Notes under the pieces: model-generated | What the model was told of the DNA's origin: nothing | Database searches by the model: none | Seen by the model: only the letters and a program-made list of their open reading frames with translations | DNA from: Bacteroidales bacterium | GTDB lineage: Bacteria > Bacteroidota > Bacteroidia > Bacteroidales > UBA3824 | Direction: 5' to 3' | DNA: 64,000 nucleotides | Assembly: GCA_016286055.1 (NCBI GenBank) | Contig: JAEERW010000007.1 | Coordinates: forward strand, 93,766 to 157,765 | Shown: positions 8,561 through 16,296 of the stretch, piece after piece | Position numbering within the stretch: the stretch's first letter is position 1 | How the letters are laid out: every line of letters begins with the position of its first letter | Made by a program: the position numbers and the translations under genes

Positions 8561-11404
8561 ATGGCTATGAACAAATTATTTGCAATATTATTACTGCTTT
8601 TGTCTGTGAGTGGGTTTGGGCAAAGCGCAGAGGCTGATATGTTATATAGACAAGGCAACAAACTCTTATTAGCCGAAAAATTCGAAGAGGCTATCCCTTA
8701 TTATCAAAAATGCGATTCGCTCGACAAGGCGACATTGACCCCTGCGTCGAAGAATTATTACCGTGCGGAATCATCTATTGCATATTGCTTGTTGTTCATA
8801 ACATTAGATAAATACAGGCACTGCAACTTCCAAGATGCTGTCAAACTTGGCACACAGGCAATGGAAATCATAAAAAAAATCAAAGGCGAAGAAGACCCTG
8901 ATTATGTCACATCATTGACCATTGTGGCATCTGCTAATGATGCGATTGGCAACTATACAGAAGCCATAAGGCTTGGCACTCAGGCGATGGAAATTAATAA
9001 AACAACCCTTGGCGAAAAGCATCCTGACTATGCTTTCTCATTGAACAATCTGGCATGTTATAATTCTAAACTTGGCAACTATGCGGAAGCCTTCAGGCTT
9101 GGCACACAAGCGATGGAAATTTATAAAAAAGTCCTGGGCGAGAATCACCCTGAGTATACCACGTCTTTGAACAATTTAGCAGGTTATAATGCTAACCTTG
9201 GCAACTATGCGGAAGCCATCAGGCTGTGCACTCAGGCAACGGAAATTAACAAAGCAAACCTGGGCGACAAGCATCCTGACTATGCTCTCTCATTGAACAA
9301 TCTTGCAACTTATTATGCATACCTTGGCAACTATGCGGAAGCCGTCAGGCTGTGCACTCAGGCTATGGAAATAAGGGGGGAAGTCCTTGGGAAGCAGCAC
9401 CCTGATTATGCCTCGTCGTTGAACAATTTAGCAGGTTATAATGCTAAGCAGGGCAACTATACGGAAGCCATCAGGCTGTGCACAGAGGCTATGGAAATCC
9501 GCAAAAAGGTACTTGGCGAAGAACATCCTGATTATGCTCGGACATTGAGCAGTTTAACAGGTTATTATTATTCCCTTGGCAACTATGAAGAAGCCTTCTC
9601 GTTTGGCACACAGGCGTTGGATATAATGAAAAAAGTTCTTGGTGAGGAGCACCCTGATTACGCTGCGTTAGTAAATAGCATTGCAGGGTATTGTTATGAC
9701 GCTGGCATCTATGCCGAAGCCATCCAGATTGGTACTATGGCTATGAAAATAAGGGAAAAAGTCCTTGGAAAGCAGCACCCTGATTATATCTCATCATTGA
9801 GCAATCTGGCTCTGTATTATTTCAAAGATGGCAATTATGATGAGGCGACAATGCTGTTTGAACAATCTTATAAACTAAGCGAAACATTGATTTTAAAAAC
9901 CTTTGCTTATCTTACAAATAAGGAGCGTTCTGATTTTTGGAATAAATATTCTGATTTTTTCCATAAGAATATGCCTGCTTTAGCAAATGAACAACCTAAT
10001 TCCACTCTCAAAAGCCTTGCATTCAACAGTCAGTTATTGTCAAAAGGTCTCCTTCTTAATGCCGAACTTGAAATCCAGAACCTCATAGAAAAGCGAGGTA
10101 ACGGACAATTAAAAGATATGTATAACCAACTTAGGCAAGACCGAAAAAAACTTGACGAGCTTTACCTGCTTGCACCAGCAGAAAGGACTATGAATACCGA
10201 TTCGCTATTAAAAGTTATCGACAACGAAGAACGCTTACTTGTTGAATCTTGCAAAGAACTGGGTGACTACACAAAGAATCTTTCAATCAAATGGGAAGAC
10301 ATTCAGAAAAAATTAAAAACCAACGATGTAGCCATAGAATTTGCGAATTTCAAAGGAACTGATAAAGAAGATAGATACATCGCCCTCATCGTAAAAAAGG
10401 GGATGACTGTCCCCGAATTAGTGAAATTAGATTTTAACGACACAGTCACCGTTGATTACTCATCACCAAAACTATACAACAAGATTTGGAAGCCTCTTCA
10501 ACCATACCTCAGCAACGTTAATAATGTATATTTTTCTCCATCGGGCAAATTTCACACTATAGGTATTGAGTATCTGCTAGACAACGATGGCAAAGTATTC
10601 TCCGACAAATACAATGTTTTCCGTCTGTCATCTACCCGCGAATTGGCATTGCCCAAAACCTCAAATCCTAACAAAAAGGCTGCAACTTTTGGCGGTATCA
10701 AATACGACACCGACAAAGCAAATAATGGCAACGGAGTTATGTATCTTGTTGGCACAAAGAAAGAATCAGAAGCTGTTGCATCATTGTTGAAGTCGGCAAA
10801 ATACAAGGTTTTTGTCCAATCCGACACAGCTGCTACAGAGGAGAGTTTCAAAAATCTTTCGGGACTAGGTATCAAAATACTCCATATTTCTACACACGGT
10901 TTTTATCAAGCAGAAGAAGATATGTCTTCGATAGGTCTGGAATATTTGGCAAGTGGCGCTCAAAACAAAGAAGACCGATCGCTTGACTGCAGCGGACTGC
11001 TGTTTGCAGGTGCCAACGCCGCTTTCGACCCTGTGGCACGCAAAGCAATTCCCGACAACGTTGACGATGGCATACTCACCGCCAAAGAGATCTCGCGTAT
11101 GGATTTTAAAGGATTAGATTTGGTGGTCCTCTCGGCGTGCCAGACCGGATTGGGCGAGGTAACGGGAGAAGGGGTCTTCGGTCTTCAGCGAGGATTCAAG
11201 AAGGCTGGCGCTCAGACAATTATTATGAGCCTTTGGGATGTTGATGACTATGCCACACGGTTGCTGATGGTTCAATTTTTCAAAAGTCTTACCGAAGGAT
11301 TATCCAAACGCAAGGCTTTTCAAACGGCAATTCATTATGTAAAAAGCAAAAACAATGATCCAAAATATTGGGCAGCATTTGTAATGGTGGACGGGGAGGA
11401 GTAG
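8561..11404 (+). CDS. Exported TPR-CHAT protein (caspase-like peptidase)
   Basis: A 947-residue protein with a signal peptide (about 1-21), tetratricopeptide repeats of the 42-residue kinesin-light-chain type across about 40-450, a helical linker, and a C-terminal CHAT domain (about 600-947). CHAT is a caspase/separase-fold peptidase; the expected dyad is present as His779 (ISTHGFY) and Cys860 (LSACQTGLGE), followed by the conserved GFKKAGAQTIIMSLWDVDD. The repeats probably bind the partner that triggers or feeds the peptidase. Most described CHAT proteases act in the cytoplasm, so export here is notable. It is second in an apparent operon with the PPC-like secreted protein. Substrate unknown. 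Confidence 0.88.
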   Translation: MAMNKLFAILLLLLSVSGFGQSAEADMLYRQGNKLLLAEKFEEAIPYYQKCDSLDKATLTPASKNYYRAESSIAYCLLFITLDKYRHCNFQDAVKLGTQAMEIIKKIKGEEDPDYVTSLTIVASANDAIGNYTEAIRLGTQAMEINKTTLGEKHPDYAFSLNNLACYNSKLGNYAEAFRLGTQAMEIYKKVLGENHPEYTTSLNNLAGYNANLGNYAEAIRLCTQATEINKANLGDKHPDYALSLNNLATYYAYLGNYAEAVRLCTQAMEIRGEVLGKQHPDYASSLNNLAGYNAKQGNYTEAIRLCTEAMEIRKKVLGEEHPDYARTLSSLTGYYYSLGNYEEAFSFGTQALDIMKKVLGEEHPDYAALVNSIAGYCYDAGIYAEAIQIGTMAMKIREKVLGKQHPDYISSLSNLALYYFKDGNYDEATMLFEQSYKLSETLILKTFAYLTNKERSDFWNKYSDFFHKNMPALANEQPNSTLKSLAFNSQLLSKGLLLNAELEIQNLIEKRGNGQLKDMYNQLRQDRKKLDELYLLAPAERTMNTDSLLKVIDNEERLLVESCKELGDYTKNLSIKWEDIQKKLKTNDVAIEFANFKGTDKEDRYIALIVKKGMTVPELVKLDFNDTVTVDYSSPKLYNKIWKPLQPYLSNVNNVYFSPSGKFHTIGIEYLLDNDGKVFSDKYNVFRLSSTRELALPKTSNPNKKAATFGGIKYDTDKANNGNGVMYLVGTKKESEAVASLLKSAKYKVFVQSDTAATEESFKNLSGLGIKILHISTHGFYQAEEDMSSIGLEYLASGAQNKEDRSLDCSGLLFAGANAAFDPVARKAIPDNVDDGILTAKEISRMDFKGLDLVVLSACQTGLGEVTGEGVFGLQRGFKKAGAQTIIMSLWDVDDYATRLLMVQFFKSLTEGLSKRKAFQTAIHYVKSKNNDPKYWAAFVMVDGEE
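8948..9955 (+). repeat. Eight in-register 126-base TPR-coding repeats
   Basis: Within the TPR-CHAT gene, the motif GGCAACTAT or a close variant recurs exactly every 126 bases, at 8948, 9074, 9200, 9326, 9452, 9578, 9704 and 9830. The middle copies are nearly identical over long stretches, as expected of recent tandem duplication. Confidence 0.85.
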
Positions 11405-11417
11405 CGTCTCCCCCACC

Positions 11418-11798
11418 CTACTTGTCCTTCTTGCCAAAAAACCTCAGCAAAAACATCGTATCCATTATCGCAAACACAAAGTACACCGCCATAAAGAATA
11501 TTACAAATGGTATCCCAGATTCGTGGGGAAGGGTAGCATACGAACACATTAAGAATACAAAATATAGAATCAACTTCAACACCGTAGACAGCATAAACAC
11601 GCCTGAGAATTTGGCAAACTTTGAATATCTTGGCTTGGTGATAACCAAAGCCGATAAAATGCTTACTGCTGCAAAAAAAGCGGGTGTGGCATACACCGAC
11701 CACGACGATTTTTCGGGTATGATTATCATAAAAATAAATGCGGCAATAAGTGTGCATACCGCCGCCATCACTATAAATTTTGTCAACTGTTTCTGCAT
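11418..11798 (-). CDS. Four-span membrane protein of the ATP synthase operon front end
   Basis: A 126-residue protein with four hydrophobic spans (about 5-27, 36-54, 66-86 and 95-115) and a basic tail. In Bacteroidota a small protein of this shape often lies between atpZ/atpI and atpB, and is thought to help assemble or stabilise the membrane part of ATP synthase, like AtpI. The call rests on its place, three bases after the AtpZ-like gene, and on its span count, not on a known motif. Downstream there is no atpB: the next gene is the convergent TPR-CHAT gene, 13 bases away. Confidence 0.6.
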   Translation of the reverse strand: MQKQLTKFIVMAAVCTLIAAFIFMIIIPEKSSWSVYATPAFFAAVSILSALVITKPRYSKFAKFSGVFMLSTVLKLILYFVFLMCSYATLPHESGIPFVIFFMAVYFVFAIMDTMFLLRFFGKKDK

Positions 11799-11800
11799 TG

Positions 11801-12007
11801 TTATTTCTTAATGATATTCTTTACAAACAAATAAATACCCGCAGCCACCGAAAGCAGAGATGCAAGCACGGTAATTGCAGGCTTGGTGGCAAAATAATCA
11901 TCCGCCCAAACACCTGCCAACACACCGATAACAATTACGGCTGCCATCTCAAAGGCAGCCGTAGTGTATTTTGCAACGTCGCGGAGGTTGTCGCTATCTT
12001 TTTTCAA
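11801..12007 (-). CDS. AtpZ/AtpI family protein
   Basis: A 68-residue protein with two hydrophobic hairpin spans (about 18-36 and 43-62) and a charged N-terminus, the pattern of AtpZ/AtpI accessory proteins (AAFEMAAVIVIGVLAGVWAD, then ITVLASLLSVAAGIY). Family members assist c-ring assembly or Mg2+ supply to F-type ATP synthase. It lies four bases after bactofilin and three bases before the four-span membrane protein. The ATP synthase structural genes that normally follow are not in the window. Confidence 0.8.
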   Translation of the reverse strand: MKKDSDNLRDVAKYTTAAFEMAAVIVIGVLAGVWADDYFATKPAITVLASLLSVAAGIYLFVKNIIKK

Positions 12008-12011
12008 GATT

Positions 12012-12383
12012 CTACTTCTTTATTGCGTTAGCAGCGGAATCTTTACCATCCATCTGGCATGTACCAGTGAATACAGCACCCTCTTCGATGATTATTTTCG
12101 ATGTATCGATGTCGCCGTGCACTATTGCGGTGTCTTTGAGCTCAAGGAGTTCCACGCATGAAAGTTTGCCGTCTACCTTGCCGCTGATGTTTGCCACCTT
12201 GCAAGATATCTCGCCTTCTACCACGCCCGACTTGTCGATTACAAGGCGTTCGGTGAGGCTGATATTGCCTTTAAGCTTGCCGGCTATACGTACACTGCCG
12301 TTCGATTTGATTTCGCCCACGAATTCGGTACCGAAGGCGATTATGCTCGTATTGTTTACTTGGTCTGTTTCAATCTTTGCCAT
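12012..12383 (-). CDS. Bactofilin
   Basis: A 123-residue polymer-forming cytoskeletal protein. The core (about 14-105) shows the short repeating beta-helix pattern of bactofilins (FVGEIKSNGSVRIAGKLKG, then IDKSGVVEGEI and SGKVDGKL) flanked by short unstructured ends. Bactofilins form nucleotide-free filaments at the inner membrane that place cell-wall or other enzymes. It is the first gene after accC (57 bases) and sits directly before atpZ; both groups probably share transcripts. Confidence 0.9.
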   Translation of the reverse strand: MAKIETDQVNNTSIIAFGTEFVGEIKSNGSVRIAGKLKGNISLTERLVIDKSGVVEGEISCKVANISGKVDGKLSCVELLELKDTAIVHGDIDTSKIIIEEGAVFTGTCQMDGKDSAANAIKK

Positions 12384-12440
12384 ACGTTAAGAGATATTAG
12401 TTAATTTTGGCGCAATTTAGAAATAATTTTTCAAAATGCG

Positions 12441-13790
12441 CTACTCTTCGGGAGATTTTATTTCAAAATCTTCCATAAATTTAGTTGTGTACTCTCCTGC
12501 GCAGAAACGCGGGTCGCTCATAAGTTGTAGATGGAAAGGCGCTGTGGTTTTCACGCCCTCTACCACGAGTTCAAAAAGTGCACGTTTCATTTTGGCGATA
12601 GCCTCCTCGCGGGTTTGAGCCACAGCCACCAACTTGATAATCATTGAGTCGTAGTACGACGGAATCTGATAGCCGGTGTAGATGTGAGTATCCACGCGTA
12701 TGCCGTTGCCGCCAGGGAGGTGCAATCCTGTGATTTTGCCGGGACACGGACGGAAACCATTGAAAGGGTCTTCGGCATTGATGCGGCACTCTATGGCGTG
12801 AGCCTGCGGATAGTAGTTGCGTGTAGAGATTTTTGCTCCTGCTGCAATGCGTATCTGCTCTTTGATAAGGTCAAGATTGGTAACTTCCTCGGTGATACCG
12901 TGTTCTACTTGAATACGAGTATTCATCTCCATAAAGTAGAAATTGCGGTGAGCATCCACAAGAAACTCTACTGTGCCCACACCCTCGTATTTGATAGCAC
13001 GAGCGGCTTTGCAGGCAGCCTCGCCCATCTTGTGACGGAGCTCCTCGGTCATAAAAGGCGAAGGAGTTTCCTCAAGAAGTTTCTGGTGGCGACGCTGAAT
13101 AGAGCAGTCGCGTTCAGAGAGGTGGCAAACGTTGCCGTATTGGTCGCCAGCAATCTGTATCTCTATGTGGTGGGGTTCTTCGATGTATTTTTCAAGGTAA
13201 ACTGCGTCGTTGGCAAACGATGCGGCTGCTTCTTGACGTGCTGCATTCCAAAGATGCTCAAACTCGTCTTCGTTGCGGATAATGCGCATACCTTTGCCGC
13301 CGCCACCTGCTGTGGCTTTGAGCATTACGGGGTAGCCTATGCGTTTTGCCTCTGCTTTACCTTGCTCCATGGTGTCGAGCAATCCCTGTGTGCCGGGAGT
13401 TACAGGTACTCCATGTTCGGTCATGGTTTTGCGGGCAGTGGCCTTGTCGCCCATCATCACTATCTGCTCGGCTGTGGGACCTATAAACTTGATTCCGTGC
13501 TCAGTGCAGATGCGGGCAAACTTGGCATTTTCCGAAAGGAAACCATAACCCGGGTGAATAGCGTCGGCGTTGGTAATTTCAGCAACCGAAATAAGGGCTG
13601 GAATATTCAAGTACGACTTAGCAGAAGGTGGGTTTCCAATGCAGACAGCCTCGTCGGCAAACTTCACATGCAACGAATCGCGGTCGGCTGTGGAGTATAC
13701 TGCCACAGTTTTGATGCCCATCTCTTTGCAAGTGCGGATAATGCGAAGGGCAATCTCGCCACGGTTGGCAATTAATATCTTTTTAAACAT
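12441..13790 (-). CDS. accC: Acetyl-CoA carboxylase, biotin carboxylase subunit
   Basis: A 449-residue biotin carboxylase, the usual length. It uses ATP and bicarbonate to carboxylate the biotin on AccB, the first step of fatty-acid synthesis. The N-terminal fold ([20 protein letters not shown]), the ATP-grasp glycine loop ([13 protein letters not shown]) and the catalytic stretch [10 protein letters not shown] are all present; the residues after it are GITE rather than the more common PVTE. It lies 16 bases after accB in the operon DUF177-rpmF-fabH-accB-accC. A propionyl- or other acyl-CoA carboxylase is an alternative, but fabH next door favours fatty-acid synthesis. Confidence 0.93.
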   Translation of the reverse strand: MFKKILIANRGEIALRIIRTCKEMGIKTVAVYSTADRDSLHVKFADEAVCIGNPPSAKSYLNIPALISVAEITNADAIHPGYGFLSENAKFARICTEHGIKFIGPTAEQIVMMGDKATARKTMTEHGVPVTPGTQGLLDTMEQGKAEAKRIGYPVMLKATAGGGGKGMRIIRNEDEFEHLWNAARQEAAASFANDAVYLEKYIEEPHHIEIQIAGDQYGNVCHLSERDCSIQRRHQKLLEETPSPFMTEELRHKMGEAACKAARAIKYEGVGTVEFLVDAHRNFYFMEMNTRIQVEHGITEEVTNLDLIKEQIRIAAGAKISTRNYYPQAHAIECRINAEDPFNGFRPCPGKITGLHLPGGNGIRVDTHIYTGYQIPSYYDSMIIKLVAVAQTREEAIAKMKRALFELVVEGVKTTAPFHLQLMSDPRFCAGEYTTKFMEDFEIKSPEE

Positions 13791-13806
13791 AACCTATCTT
13801 TCTTAA

Positions 13807-14316
13807 TTAGGGTTCGATAAGGAAAAGAGGCTGGTCAAACTCTACGGGAGTGCCTTCTTCTACAAGGATTTTGGCAATTTTGCCCGAAACTTCCGACTCT
13901 ATTTCGTTGAAAAGTTTCATAGCCTCAATGATGCAGAGCACCTGGCCTTTGCTAACTTCGTCGCCTACATTTACGTAGATAGGCTTGTCGGGTGAAGGAC
14001 GACGGTAGAATGTACCTACCATAGGAGCCTTTACTGTAAGGAACTTTTTCTCGTCGGTCTGGGCGTTTTCGCGATACTCTATAGGAGTGGTTGTTGTGGT
14101 GGCAGCCGAGATAGGCGAACCCATCTGCTGAGCCATACCCGAAATCATAGGCATCTGGAAAGCGGGCATCTGAAAGTTTTCGCCACGGGCAATGTCTTTG
14201 TCGCCTGCGGGGAATTTTACGTTGAGTTTCATGTCGTCGGTCTGAATGTCAACTTCTGAAATACCGATTCGAGAAACGGCTTTGATAAAATCTTGTACTT
14301 CCTTTAAATTTGCCAT
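13807..14316 (-). CDS. accB: Biotin carboxyl carrier protein of acetyl-CoA carboxylase
   Basis: A 169-residue carrier protein. The C-terminal biotinyl domain (about 93-169) has the EAMK motif with Lys134 as the biotin attachment site (CIIEAMKLFNEIESE). A flexible Met-, Pro- and Thr-rich linker (about 45-85) joins it to an N-terminal helical part (residues 1-35) that binds AccC. It carries CO2 from AccC to the carboxyltransferase, whose accA/accD genes are not in this window. Genes fabH upstream and accC downstream are on the same strand with short gaps. Confidence 0.93.
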   Translation of the reverse strand: MANLKEVQDFIKAVSRIGISEVDIQTDDMKLNVKFPAGDKDIARGENFQMPAFQMPMISGMAQQMGSPISAATTTTTPIEYRENAQTDEKKFLTVKAPMVGTFYRRPSPDKPIYVNVGDEVSKGQVLCIIEAMKLFNEIESEVSGKIAKILVEEGTPVEFDQPLFLIEP

Positions 14317-14363
14317 AATATTTTTACTTTTTATTTAATTATCAAAACAAAATTACTGTATTA

Positions 14364-15359
14364 CTACGAGTTATAAGCCCATTTTAGGTAAAGTGCGCCC
14401 CATGTGTATCCTGCTCCAAAAGCTGAAATAATGATGTTGTCGCCTTTGTGGAGTTGATTTTCCCATTCGCAGAGGCAGATGGGTATAGTGGCGGATGTGG
14501 TGTTGCCGTAACGCTGAATGTTGATCATAACTTTTTCGGGAGGCAGTTCCATGCGTCGTGCGGTGGCATCGATAATGCGGAGGTTGGCCTGATGCGGCAC
14601 AAGCCAAGCAATGTCGTTGGCAGTGAGATGGTTTCGTTCCATAATCTCAGCCGATACGTCGGCCATGTAGGTAACTGCCGACTTGAAAACTGGCTGTCCC
14701 TCTTGATATACAAAATGTTCGCGGTTTTGAACGGTTTCGATAGTGGAAGGCGACAACGAGCCGCCAGATTTCATGTGAAGGTGTTTTACGCCCGAACCGT
14801 CTACACGAAGAATATAGTCTAAAAGTCCGAGATCCTCGTCAGAGGGCTCCAACAGCACAGCCGCAGCGCCGTCGCCGAATAGCGGACAGGTTTTGCGGTC
14901 GGTATAGTCGGTGATAGCCGACATTTTTTCAGAACTTACGAGGATAACCTTTTTTTCAACGCCAGACTGTATAAACTTAGAAGCTGTTACTAATCCGTTT
15001 AAGAATCCCGAGCAAGCGGCGTGAAGGTCGTAAGAAAAGGCATTCTTCATACCCACCATGTCGCAAATCTGTATACCCGAAGCTGGAAACACCATATCAG
15101 GTGTGGTAGTAGTGCAAATCACCAAGTCGATTTCCATAGGGTCGAGGTGTTTCTTGGCAAGAAGGTCTTTTACAGCCATCGCACCCATAAAAGATGTGGC
15201 TTTGTCCTTATCTTTGAGTATTCTGCGCTCTTTGATACCTACGTGTGAAGTAATCCACTCGTCGCTAGTGTCGAGCATTTGCGACAATTCATCGTTGGTG
15301 AGACGATACTCAGGCACATACATACCTACTCCCGTAATAACAGCGTTAGTTTTTGCCAT
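14364..15359 (-). CDS. fabH: 3-oxoacyl-ACP synthase III
   Basis: A 331-residue ketoacyl-ACP synthase III, which condenses acetyl-CoA with malonyl-ACP to start fatty-acid chains. The triad is present: Cys116 ([11 protein letters not shown]), His257 ([10 protein letters not shown]) and Asn287 (RYGNTTSAT). The N-terminus begins with the usual [12 protein letters not shown]. It is third in the operon, between rpmF and accB, as in many Bacteroidales. Confidence 0.95.
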   Translation of the reverse strand: MAKTNAVITGVGMYVPEYRLTNDELSQMLDTSDEWITSHVGIKERRILKDKDKATSFMGAMAVKDLLAKKHLDPMEIDLVICTTTTPDMVFPASGIQICDMVGMKNAFSYDLHAACSGFLNGLVTASKFIQSGVEKKVILVSSEKMSAITDYTDRKTCPLFGDGAAAVLLEPSDEDLGLLDYILRVDGSGVKHLHMKSGGSLSPSTIETVQNREHFVYQEGQPVFKSAVTYMADVSAEIMERNHLTANDIAWLVPHQANLRIIDATARRMELPPEKVMINIQRYGNTTSATIPICLCEWENQLHKGDNIIISAFGAGYTWGALYLKWAYNS

Positions 15360-15467
15360 AAAGAAAAATTATCTAAAAAAAATAAAAAAGACAAATGTAG
15401 GAACATTCCGCAACGGGCGCAACATTCCGCCATCTGTCTAAATTCTTTTTACTGCTGCGGCATAAAG

Positions 15468-15659
15468 CTACTCAGTGGCAGCTGCTGACTTGTCGATAGC
15501 GAGTTGGCCTCTGTAATAGCCGCATTCGGGGCAAACTGTGTGCGACTGGATAGTGGCTCCGCAGTTGCTGCATTTTGTAAGGGTGGGTGCTACCGCTTTA
15601 TAATGGGTTCTTCTTTTGTCTCTTCTCGTCTTCGAGGTTTTGTGCTTAGGATGTGCCAT
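15468..15659 (-). CDS. rpmF: 50S ribosomal protein L32
   Basis: A 63-residue ribosomal protein with the zinc-binding form of L32: MAHPKHKTSKTRRDKRR at the N-terminus and two CxxC pairs (CSNCG and CPECG). It is part of the large ribosomal subunit. It follows the DUF177 gene by 44 bases, the widely conserved yceD-rpmF pair, and precedes fabH. Confidence 0.95.
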   Translation of the reverse strand: MAHPKHKTSKTRRDKRRTHYKAVAPTLTKCSNCGATIQSHTVCPECGYYRGQLAIDKSAAATE

Positions 15660-15703
15660 TTTTAATAATATTTAATACGTTATACCTTTTATTATATACA
15701 ATT

Positions 15704-16231
15704 TCAAAATTCATAGTTTCGCAACTGATCCCATCTCGGGTCGGTTTCTAAAACATTATCGTGCGCCTCAAGAATTTCGAGGGTGGCGCTCATGTCGGGG
15801 TCGCACTGCGGCAATCCGTCAATCCCGACGGGATGCACGCGTCTGGCAGGAACGCTCAGCACAATATACTCATATATATGGTGTGCGAGGTCGATTTTTG
15901 TCTCCTCGTGCGAAAGCACGATTTCGTCATCGGCTTCGGCGGGATCGCTCGTCTGGTCGCCAAATTTAACATCAAGGGTAAAATATCCCTCAATGGGCAT
16001 GTGGAAGAGTTCAAGACACCGGTCGCACTCCACTTCTACGGTTCCTTTGATATCGAACCCAAACTTGAGCCCAAAATCAGAAATATCCGCGGTAACATCC
16101 ACATCGATCTTACCGTTTTGGAACTCCGATTCGGCAAAAAGAGCGAAAAAACTACCGTCGAGATGATATTTCATCTCGTGGCGTCCTGCTGTCATCGTTT
16201 TGTAATCTACTACAAAGTTGTTTTTCGCCAT
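15704..16231 (-). CDS. DUF177 (YceD) family protein
   Basis: A 175-residue protein of the YceD/DUF177 family, conserved upstream of rpmF in most bacteria. The central motif is present: VECDRCLELFHMPIEGYF with the CxxC reduced to CDRCL. The plant and bacterial members are linked to 23S rRNA processing; the exact reaction is not known. It is the first gene of the fatty-acid operon, with a promoter match at 16257-16264. Confidence 0.88.
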   Translation of the reverse strand: MAKNNFVVDYKTMTAGRHEMKYHLDGSFFALFAESEFQNGKIDVDVTADISDFGLKFGFDIKGTVEVECDRCLELFHMPIEGYFTLDVKFGDQTSDPAEADDEIVLSHEETKIDLAHHIYEYIVLSVPARRVHPVGIDGLPQCDPDMSATLEILEAHDNVLETDPRWDQLRNYEF

Positions 16232-16256
16232 AATCGTTATGCTGTAGAAATTGGCG

Positions 16257-16264
16257 CAAAAGTA
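16257..16264 (-). promoter_or_regulatory. Promoter -7 element of the fatty-acid operon
   Basis: The minus strand reads TACTTTTG, a TAnnTTTG match 26 bases before the start of the DUF177 gene. Confidence 0.6.
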
Positions 16265-16296
16265 AAAGGTTTATTCTACAAAAACAAAATTTTTAC

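Noticed and set aside
11393..11413. Hairpin GGGGAG/CTCCCC at the end of the TPR-CHAT gene as terminator
   Set aside because: Only a six-base stem, overlapping the stop codon, with no T run after it on the plus strand.
12684..13775. Open frame of 363 codons on the plus strand opposite accC
   Set aside because: Shadow frame of a highly conserved gene with biased codon use.
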